A stretch of 64,000 nucleotides of DNA. Origin: Adlercreutzia equolifaciens (lineage in GTDB: Bacteria; Actinomycetota; Coriobacteriia; Coriobacteriales; Eggerthellaceae). Where the stretch lies: contig NZ_JARFIK010000002.1 of the NCBI RefSeq assembly GCF_029076695.1, forward strand, positions 1-64,000, in the 5' to 3' direction. Within the stretch, counting starts at the first letter, position 1; every line of letters starts with the position of its first letter. Position numbers and translations under genes: made by a program. Positions 55,109-62,269 of the stretch are shown here, one piece after another. The notes under the pieces are model-generated. The model worked only from the letters and a program-made list of their open reading frames with translations. It had not been told where the DNA came from and searched no databases.

Positions 55109-55210
55109 CACCGAGGCGGGGACCCCTGGAGGAAGGCGCAGAGGGCCAGCGGCCGGTGTCGGCGAAGGACGTTGGGGAGGAGGTGTCCCCGGCGCGACGC
55201 ATCACAAGAA

Positions 55211-55242
55211 GCGGGCCCCGGCTCTGATGAGCCGGGGCCCGC
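55211..55242. terminator. Bidirectional hairpin between the CDF gene and a membrane protein gene
   Basis: A 14-bp perfect GC-rich stem (55211-55224 / 55229-55242; GCGGGCCCCGGCTC and its complement) with a TGAT loop. T content after it is low on both strands. Confidence 0.7.
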
Positions 55243-55291
55243 TTAGCTGCTAGTTGAGGCGTGTTGGGAAGCGCCGCTGCAGGGGGAGTTG

Positions 55292-56020
55292 TTACGCCTG
55301 CGGTTTGTTGCTGTCGGATTCCTCGATGACCACGGAGGCAACGTCCACGTCTTGGATGTTGTCGTTGGGCAGGATGATGGCCGGGTCGGCAGCGTGCTCG
55401 GCGGCCACCTCGGCCTCGTGAGCCACGGCCTCAACTTGGGCCGGGGCCGGCTGTTGCGGCGTGACGGCTTCGGCGGCCACGGGCGTGGTGGGAACCACGG
55501 GGGCGTTGGAGACGGCCGGCTGCTGCGGGGCGACCGGCGCCACGGGGGGCACCGGTGCACCATACGCTCCATAGGCACCGTAGGGCGCGGCTGCGGCGCC
55601 GGCAGCGTAGGCGTTCTTGTCCTTGTTGGCGAACACGGCCACGATGATGCAGAGCACGGCGCTGATAATGCCGGTGCCGAAGAAGCTGACCACTGCGCCC
55701 ACGATATTCCAAACCATAACGCTCTTCAGCTTTTCGGGTTTGTCGGCGCCGCGCACGCCCATGATGCCCGCCACAAGAACGACGATGCCGCAGATGACGA
55801 GCAGCACCATAAGGATGCTGAACACGCCCAGGATGCCTGCGGTGGCGGCGGCGTCAAGATAGGTGCCGTCGTCGAGAGGGATGTAATCGTAGCCGGCCAG
55901 GGCAGCCCCGCCGACGCCGAAGGCGGCGCAGCCGCCCATGCCGCCCAGGATCGTCAAGATGCCCAGGACAATATTGGCAATGCTCATGCCCTTGATGGCT
56001 TTCGCATGATTGGGATACAT
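55292..56020 (-). CDS. Membrane protein with Ala/Pro-rich C-terminal tail
   Basis: A 242-residue protein with about three TM segments: about 12-42, 62-88 and 100-128, in a DUF4190-like arrangement (AKAIKGMSIANIVLGILTILGG...GIMGVRGADKPEKLKSVMVWNIVGAVVSFFG). A disordered tail of about 105 residues follows, rich in Ala, Pro, Val and Glu with PYGAYGAYGAP and PQQP repeats. RBS AAAGGAG. Function unknown; the tail resembles those of some cell-envelope proteins. Confidence 0.75.
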   Translation of the reverse strand: MYPNHAKAIKGMSIANIVLGILTILGGMGGCAAFGVGGAALAGYDYIPLDDGTYLDAAATAGILGVFSILMVLLVICGIVVLVAGIMGVRGADKPEKLKSVMVWNIVGAVVSFFGTGIISAVLCIIVAVFANKDKNAYAAGAAAAPYGAYGAYGAPVPPVAPVAPQQPAVSNAPVVPTTPVAAEAVTPQQPAPAQVEAVAHEAEVAAEHAADPAIILPNDNIQDVDVASVVIEESDSNKPQA

Positions 56021-56168
56021 GGAGTTCTCCTTTACACGAACGAACAGAATGACGTTAGTATAGCGATGCTTCTCTTAGCAACAAAGTCAGCTTTTACGCT
56101 TGGAGCCAACTGTGAAGTTCCTGTTAACGGGAGGCGGCTGTTGCATGGGGCGCAACAGCCGCTCCATC

Positions 56169-57401
56169 CTACGAGTGTCCCAGCCGTCGCGTATAGACGG
56201 CCACGACAATGCCGGCGCTTAGGATCGAGAACACGACGAACACCGCATAGGTAGCCGCATAACTGCCCGTGAACTGCATGAGAATACCGGGCATCATATT
56301 GAAGAGGAAGCCGCCGGCGGCATAGGCCAGATTGAAATCGCGCACCGTGGCCAGGGTGTGGGCGGGGCTCGAGAGCTCCAGCGACCAGACGGCTATGCCG
56401 GTGGTGGCCACGGCAATGCCCGTGCAGTAGGCCACTGCGGCAAAGAAGCCCTCGGTGGGGCCGCCGAAGCCGACGGTGGCGCAGAGCACCAGGCCCAGAG
56501 TCAGAATAGCGAAGAACAGCACGGTGCCCGTGCGCGTGCCCCAGCGATCGAAGGTCCAACCGCAGACGAGCTTGCCCACGGCCAGGCAGGCACCGCCGAG
56601 GGAGGTAATGACGGCAGCGGCCACAACGTTGATGCCCGACGAGGTCAGCAGCACCGAGAAGTAGCCGAAGCCGGTAATGGCCACGCCTCCCATGAGCACC
56701 ATGGCAAGCATCATCAGATGTTTGTCGCGACCGACGAGGTCCTCGGCGGCCGGTTTGCGCTGGCGCTGCGCGGCCTTCGCGGAGGTGGGAGCGGACGGCT
56801 CATAGGGGGCGAGCCCCACCTGCTTGGGGTCGGAGCGCAGAAGGAGGGCGAAGAGCAGAGCGAGGATGAGGGCCAGGCCAGCCTCGCACAGAAAGGCGGT
56901 GGAGAGGCTGCTGGCCTCGATGATCTCGGCCGCTGCTGTGGGGATGACAAAGGAGGCGACGCCGCTGCCCATACCGATGAAGCCGGCCGCCACGCCCAGA
57001 GACCCGTGAAACCAACGGCCCAGAATGATGGTGGTGGCCACCATGCCTCCCAGGCCGTAGCCAATGCCGGTGAGCACGCTGCCGAGGCACAGCCCGAGTA
57101 AGGTCTCCCACAGCCCGTAGACGGCGAAGCCGGCAGCGGTGCACAAGGTGGCCAGCAGCACGCCGTAGCGCGCGTCGATGCGGCGGTAGAAGGCGGTGAC
57201 GAACAGCATGACCGCCAACGAAACGAAGGCGCGCACGGTCATGACGAGCGACCCGCCTACCGCGCCCACGCCGGGGAGGGCTACCAGGTAGGTCTGGTAG
57301 ACGTTGAAGGCCGTGGCCGGCAGGCCCTGATTGGCGAAGAGCACCAAAAAGCAGCCCACCACAATGATGGCGCGATAGTGCTTTTGCAGGGCGTGCGGCA
57401 T
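56169..57401 (-). CDS. MFS transporter, MCT/OFA-like
   Basis: A 410-residue, 12-TM carrier. ILGRWFHGSLGVAAGFIGMGSGVASFV matches the RWF...RGLAxGxxxxGxGxG signature shared by monocarboxylate (MCT) and oxalate:formate antiporter (OFA) proteins, and FDRWGTRTGTV is the second-half loop motif. Oxalate/formate exchange would fit the neighbourhood (divergent from the FDH genes) but the substrate is not shown by sequence. ATG 57401 follows AAAGGA; the longer frame to 57488 lacks an RBS. Confidence 0.85.
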   Translation of the reverse strand: MPHALQKHYRAIIVVGCFLVLFANQGLPATAFNVYQTYLVALPGVGAVGGSLVMTVRAFVSLAVMLFVTAFYRRIDARYGVLLATLCTAAGFAVYGLWETLLGLCLGSVLTGIGYGLGGMVATTIILGRWFHGSLGVAAGFIGMGSGVASFVIPTAAAEIIEASSLSTAFLCEAGLALILALLFALLLRSDPKQVGLAPYEPSAPTSAKAAQRQRKPAAEDLVGRDKHLMMLAMVLMGGVAITGFGYFSVLLTSSGINVVAAAVITSLGGACLAVGKLVCGWTFDRWGTRTGTVLFFAILTLGLVLCATVGFGGPTEGFFAAVAYCTGIAVATTGIAVWSLELSSPAHTLATVRDFNLAYAAGGFLFNMMPGILMQFTGSYAATYAVFVVFSILSAGIVVAVYTRRLGHS

Positions 57402-57424
57402 GGGCGTTCCTTTCTCTGGCTGCC

Positions 57425-57501
57425 AGATTACGGCACCTCGCAGAAAGAATGAGCAGCTTCGTAATCTTGTTACGCGCTGGAAACACAACCGCTCCTATAC
57501 T
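57425..57501 (+). promoter_or_regulatory. Divergent MFS / formate dehydrogenase control region
   Basis: AGATTACG (57425-57432) and CGTAATCT (57460-57467) form an 8-bp inverted repeat with a 27-bp spacer; TATACT (57496-57501) is a -10 candidate toward the FDH genes without a clear -35. Confidence 0.35.
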
Positions 57502-57559
57502 TACGCGCGTTTACCTTTGAAGACGACGTGCCAAAGGGTTGAAGAGAGAAGAGAGAAGC

Positions 57560-59392
57560 ATGACAAAGCTGTCTATCAGGGCGGCCGCCGACGAGGGATC
57601 TTTGGGCGCCCTGCTTGCCCGCTTCGAGCGGCGGGTTGCCGCCATGCCACCGGGCACCTGTCCGGTGGTAGCGCAGGCTGCGTTGCTGGAAACGGCGGCG
57701 GCTCAGACCTGTGGAAAATGCGTTCCCTGTCGCGACGGGCTGCCCCAAGCGGCCGCCTTGCTGCGCGCCATTGCGGAATGCCGCGCCACGGTCGAGGACT
57801 TCGAGCACCTGCGCGCCTTGGCGGTGCTGGCCCGCGATGCCTCGGACTGCGCCATTGGCTTCGAGGCCGGCGAGGCGCTGCTGGAAAGCTTCGAGCGCTA
57901 CGCTGACGAATATGCCCAGCATCTTGAGCGCTATCGCTGCACCGCCGGCATGGGGCAGACCGTGCCCTGCGAAACCGACTGCCCTGCTCATGTGAACGTG
58001 CCGGCGTATCTGGCTCTGGCCGGCCAGGGCGACTGTGCCGGCGCCGTGGCCATGGTGCGCAAGGACAACCCGTTCCCCACGGCCTGCGCCTATGTGTGCG
58101 AGCACCCCTGCGAGGGCCGATGCCGCCGTCAGCTCATCGACGCGCCGCTCAACATTCGCGGCATCAAGCGCTATGCCGTCGAGCAGTGCCCAGCTACTCA
58201 GGCGCCCCTGCCAGTGGCCGCTCCAGCAAGCGGTCGGCGCATCGCCGTGGTGGGTGGCGGCCCCTCGGGGCTCACCTGCGCCTACTTCGCCGCACTCATG
58301 GGGCATGAGGTGCATGTGTTCGAGCGGCGTCGCGCCCTGGGCGGCATGATGCGCTACGGCATCCCCGCCTATCGCCTGCCGCGCGAGCGTCTTGACGACG
58401 ACCTTGAGGCCCTGGTGAGCGCCGGCGCCATCGAGGTGTCGCTAGAACATGAAGTGGACGCTGCGGAAATGGAGCGGTTGGCCGCCGAGTTCGATGCCGT
58501 GTACGTGGCCATCGGCGCCCACGGTGGCAAGACGCTGCGCCTGGAGAACGAAAAGGCCGCCGGCGTTATGTCGGCCGTAGAACTTCTGGGGGCCATCGGC
58601 GACGATGTCTATCCCGACTTCACCGACAAGCGCGTGGTGGTAGTGGGCGGCGGCAACGTGGCCATGGATTGTGCGCGAACGGCCGTGCGCTGCGGCGGTG
58701 AGGTAACCGTGGTGTACCGACGCCGCTTGGAGGACATGACGGCCTTGGCCGAAGAGGTGGAGGCGGCCATTGCCGAGGGCGTGGAGATGCTGCCGCTTCA
58801 GGCGCCGGAGGCCCTGGAGGTGGACGAGACCGGTGCGGTGCGCGCCCTCGTTACGCGTCCGCAAATGCCCGGGCCGGTGCGCGGGGGTCGCCCGACGCCG
58901 GTGGACGCCGACAAGCCCACCCAGGTCATCGAAGCCGATGTGGTGCTCATTGCCGTGGGACAGGATATTCTCTCGGATCCCTTTGCCGTGTTCGGCATGG
59001 CCGTGGAGCGGTGCCGTTTCAAGGCCGATGACTTTCTTCTGGCCGAGGGCTTCGACAACGTGTTTGTGGGCGGCGACTGCCAAACGGGCCCGGCCACGGT
59101 TATCAAGGCCATCGCCGCGGGCAAGGTGGCGGCGCGCAACATCGATGACTATCTGGGTTACGGCCACACCCTGGATTGCCCGGCCGCGGTGCCGGTGGCG
59201 GACATCGTTGATCGCACCCCGCGCGGCCGCGTGGCGGCTACCGAGCGCCCGGCGCGTCAGCGCAAGCACGATTTCGCCGCAGTGGAGGAGCCCTTTACCC
59301 ACGAGGAAGCCGTGCAGGAGTGCGGGCGCTGCCTGCGCTGCGACGTCAACGGCTGCGGTAATGTGGAAGGAGGGCGAGTCCAGTATGCCTAA
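57560..59392 (+). CDS. Fused NuoF-tail/GltD-like FAD-NAD(P) oxidoreductase, FDH partner subunit
   Basis: A 610-residue cytoplasmic flavoprotein. Residues 45-75 hold a NuoF-type [4Fe-4S] motif (TCGKCVPCRDG); then comes a GltD-like dicluster region (CETDCPAHVNV, CAYVCEHPCEGRCRR), an FAD Rossmann motif (VVGGGPSGLTCAYFAALMG), an NAD(P) motif (VVVGGGNVAMDCARTAVRCGG), GDCQTGPATVIKAIAAGK, and a C-terminal ECGRCLRCDVNGCGN cluster. Such subunits let formate dehydrogenases or hydrogenases use NAD(P), possibly with ferredoxin by bifurcation. The stop overlaps the fdh start by 8 bp. ATG 57560 follows GAGAGAAG. Confidence 0.88.
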   Translation: MTKLSIRAAADEGSLGALLARFERRVAAMPPGTCPVVAQAALLETAAAQTCGKCVPCRDGLPQAAALLRAIAECRATVEDFEHLRALAVLARDASDCAIGFEAGEALLESFERYADEYAQHLERYRCTAGMGQTVPCETDCPAHVNVPAYLALAGQGDCAGAVAMVRKDNPFPTACAYVCEHPCEGRCRRQLIDAPLNIRGIKRYAVEQCPATQAPLPVAAPASGRRIAVVGGGPSGLTCAYFAALMGHEVHVFERRRALGGMMRYGIPAYRLPRERLDDDLEALVSAGAIEVSLEHEVDAAEMERLAAEFDAVYVAIGAHGGKTLRLENEKAAGVMSAVELLGAIGDDVYPDFTDKRVVVVGGGNVAMDCARTAVRCGGEVTVVYRRRLEDMTALAEEVEAAIAEGVEMLPLQAPEALEVDETGAVRALVTRPQMPGPVRGGRPTPVDADKPTQVIEADVVLIAVGQDILSDPFAVFGMAVERCRFKADDFLLAEGFDNVFVGGDCQTGPATVIKAIAAGKVAARNIDDYLGYGHTLDCPAAVPVADIVDRTPRGRVAATERPARQRKHDFAAVEEPFTHEEAVQECGRCLRCDVNGCGNVEGGRVQYA

Positions 59393-62093
59393 GGTAATGA
59401 TTGACGGACGGCCTGTGGAGGTTGCCACCGGCGCTACGGTATTGGAGGCCGCTCAGGCGGCCGGTGCGGTCGTGCCCACGCTGTGCTTTCTGAAGGACGT
59501 AAGTGCCATCGGCTCTTGCCGCGTGTGCGTGGTGGAGGTTGAGGGCGTCGACGAGCTGGTCTGCTCGTGCAAGACCCCCGTTGCCGAGGGCATGGTGGTG
59601 CGCACGGATACCGAGCGGGTGCGCGAAGCGCGGCGCCTAGCCCTCGACTTAATACTGGCGCGCCACGGCCTGAACACCACCCACTTCTGCTTCAGCTGCC
59701 TGAAGAACGGCGCCTGCTCGTTGCAGGACGTCTGCCGTCAGGTGGGCATCGACGCACCCACGTTCCCCGCGGAATCGGCGGCGCCCTTCATCTTCGACGA
59801 TAACCCCTTCCTGCGCTTCGATCCTAGCCTCTGCATTGGCTGCCAGCGCTGCGTGGGCGCCTGCAACAACCAGGCGCGCAATCATGCGCTGCAGCCCTAC
59901 AAGCGCGGCCCGCGCACGGCGGTGTTCGCGCCCTTCGGGCCCTCGTGGCGCGAGAGCGGCTGCGAGAGCTGCGGTTGCTGCGCGGCGGCTTGCCCCACGG
60001 GCGCCATCGTGGAGAAGCGTCGAGAGCAGTACCGCGCCTGGGAGGTCAGCTACGTGCGCACCACCTGCCCTCACTGCGCCACGGGCTGCCAGTACGACTT
60101 GGTGGTGAAGGACGGCCGCATTGTGGACACGCGGGCGGTCGACGGACCCTCTAACGGAGGCCGCCTCTGCGTGAAGGGCCGTTCGGGCAGCTTCGACTTC
60201 GTGCAGGCCCCCGACCGTTTGACTACGCCGCTGGTGCGCAACCAGGCCACCGGGGAGCTGGAGCCCACGGATTGGGACACGGCGCTGGACTATGTGGCCG
60301 AGCGCTTCCAGGAGCTTATCGGTCAGACGGGACCGGAGTCGGTGGCGGCCTTCGCCTGTTCGCGATCGGCCAACGAGGACATCTATATGCTACAGAAGAT
60401 GGCGCGCTGCGCCTTCGGCACGAACAACGTGGACAACTGCGCCCGCGTGTGCCATGCCCCCACGGTGGCCGGCCTGGCCACCACCTTGGGCTCGGGCGCC
60501 ATGACCAACACCATCGCTGATATTACCGACACGCCCGACGTCATCATGATGGTGGGCTCCAACATCGAGGAGGCCCATCCCGTTATTGGCATGCAGGTGC
60601 GCCGAGCCGTGGAGGAGGGCAGTCGGCTCATTGTGGTGGACCCGCGCGACATCGCTTTGGCCGAGAAGGCCGATATTCACTTGAAGCTGCGTCCCGGTAC
60701 GAATGTGGCCTTCGCCAACGGCTTTGTGCGCGAGCTCATCCATGCGGGGCTCATTGACCGTGCCTTCATCGAGGAGCGCACCGAGGGCTTCGACGCCTTT
60801 GCGGCCATGGTGGAAAGCTATACCCCTGAGCGCGTGGGAGAAATTTGCCATATCGACCCCGATGATCTGGTGGCCGCAGCCCGTCTGTACGGCCAGGCCG
60901 ATCGTGCCCCTATCATCTACTGCCTGGGGGTGACCGAGCACTCCACGGGCACCGAGGGCGTGATGTCGCTGTCGAACATTGCCCTGGCTGCGGGCAAGCT
61001 GGGCCGTCCCGGCTGCGGCGTGAACCCCATTCGCGGCCAGAACAACGTGCAGGGCGCCTGCGACATGGGCGCCACCCCGGCCGATTTGCCGGGCTATCAG
61101 AAAATTGCCAACAATGAGGTGCGGGCCAAGTTCGAGGAGGCCTGGGGCGTTGAACTTTCGCCCGAGCCGGGCCTGATGGCCACCGAGTGCTTCGGGGCCA
61201 TGATCGATGGGCGTTTGCGGGGCCTGTTTATCTTCGGTGAGGATCCCGTGCGCACCGATGCCGATACCAACCATGTGCTGCGCGCGCTGCAGTCCCTCGA
61301 CTTCCTGGTGGTGGACGACTTGTTCCTCACGGAGACGGCGGCCCTGGCCGACGTGGTGCTGCCCGGCCGCAGCTATGCCGAGAAGGAGGGCACCTTCACC
61401 AACACGGAGCGACGGGTGCAGCGCATTCGTCCAGCGGTGAAGATTGAGGGCACGCGGGCGGACACCTGGATCTTCACGGAGATCATGAACCGCATGGGCT
61501 ACGCTCAACCCCATCTTGAGCCGGCGGCCATCATGGATGAAATTGCCGCGCTCACGCCCAGCTACGGCGGTATCAGCCACGAGCGTCTCGACAGTGCGGA
61601 GGTAGACGGTCGGGGGCTGCAGTGGCCGTGCCCCACGGCGGCCTCGCCCGGGACGCCCATCATGCATGTGGGCGCCTTCACCCGTGGGCGCGCCTGGTTC
61701 TCGGACGCAGAGTACCGGGCCTCCGACGAGCTGCCCGATCCTCAGTTCCCCTTCGTGCTCATGACGGGGCGCGTGCTGCATCAGTACAACGCCTGCGCCA
61801 TGACCAGCCGCACCGAGGGACTGCAGCAGCTGGGCGACCGTTCCTTTATCGAGCTCAACGATGAGGACGCCGCGCGTCTGGGCGTGGCCGACGGCGAGAA
61901 AGTGCGGGTATCGAGTCGGCGCGGCAGCCTTGAGACCACGGCACGGGTTTCGGCGAAAACCTCGCCGGGAGAAACCTGGATGCCCTTCCATTTCCAGGAC
62001 GGCAATGCGAACTGGCTCACCAACGCGGCCCTCGACGACGTGTGCAAGGTGCCCGAGTACAAGGTGTGCGCCGTAGCCGTGGAACGGCTGTAG
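59385..62093 (+). CDS. Cytoplasmic formate dehydrogenase catalytic subunit, Cys form
   Basis: A 902-residue FdhA-type molybdo/tungsto-enzyme oxidising formate to CO2. N terminus is NuoG-like with a [2Fe-2S] site (GSCRVC near 43), CFSCLKNGAC, then two ferredoxin sites (CIGCQRCVGAC near 150, CESCGCCAAAC near 192), the catalytic-domain [4Fe-4S] CPHCATGC (near 228) and the Mo/W ligand Cys in NVDNCARVCHAPTV (about 356), so it needs no selenocysteine. No export signal. It would consume formate released by Frc. AAGGAGG lies 13 nt upstream, inside the preceding gene. Confidence 0.93.
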   Translation: MPKVMIDGRPVEVATGATVLEAAQAAGAVVPTLCFLKDVSAIGSCRVCVVEVEGVDELVCSCKTPVAEGMVVRTDTERVREARRLALDLILARHGLNTTHFCFSCLKNGACSLQDVCRQVGIDAPTFPAESAAPFIFDDNPFLRFDPSLCIGCQRCVGACNNQARNHALQPYKRGPRTAVFAPFGPSWRESGCESCGCCAAACPTGAIVEKRREQYRAWEVSYVRTTCPHCATGCQYDLVVKDGRIVDTRAVDGPSNGGRLCVKGRSGSFDFVQAPDRLTTPLVRNQATGELEPTDWDTALDYVAERFQELIGQTGPESVAAFACSRSANEDIYMLQKMARCAFGTNNVDNCARVCHAPTVAGLATTLGSGAMTNTIADITDTPDVIMMVGSNIEEAHPVIGMQVRRAVEEGSRLIVVDPRDIALAEKADIHLKLRPGTNVAFANGFVRELIHAGLIDRAFIEERTEGFDAFAAMVESYTPERVGEICHIDPDDLVAAARLYGQADRAPIIYCLGVTEHSTGTEGVMSLSNIALAAGKLGRPGCGVNPIRGQNNVQGACDMGATPADLPGYQKIANNEVRAKFEEAWGVELSPEPGLMATECFGAMIDGRLRGLFIFGEDPVRTDADTNHVLRALQSLDFLVVDDLFLTETAALADVVLPGRSYAEKEGTFTNTERRVQRIRPAVKIEGTRADTWIFTEIMNRMGYAQPHLEPAAIMDEIAALTPSYGGISHERLDSAEVDGRGLQWPCPTAASPGTPIMHVGAFTRGRAWFSDAEYRASDELPDPQFPFVLMTGRVLHQYNACAMTSRTEGLQQLGDRSFIELNDEDAARLGVADGEKVRVSSRRGSLETTARVSAKTSPGETWMPFHFQDGNANWLTNAALDDVCKVPEYKVCAVAVERL

Positions 62094-62160
62094 CGTGAGG
62101 AACCGACTCAACAATAGCCTGTTCGTGGCCTAAAACGTGGACAACTTATGGTCAATTCGC

Positions 62161-62196
62161 GATGGCCCTCGGGAACCTTGGTCCCCGAGGGCCATC
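62161..62196. terminator. Long GC-rich hairpin after the FDH operon
   Basis: GATGGCCCTCGGG (62161-62173) pairs with CCCGAGGGCCATC ending at 62196, extended by ACC/GGT around a short loop. No T run follows, so termination is probable but not certain. Confidence 0.65.
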
Positions 62197-62269
62197 GGGC
62201 GTTTACGCTGTGTAAAAATGGCGAACTAAAACCAAGCAGAAGCGTGGACCGTAAAGGAAGCAAAAGCCC

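Noticed and set aside
55109-55210. tRNA or other structured RNA in the CDF/membrane-protein gap
   Set aside because: No cloverleaf arms or CCA end could be found; only the terminator hairpin at 55211-55242 is convincing.
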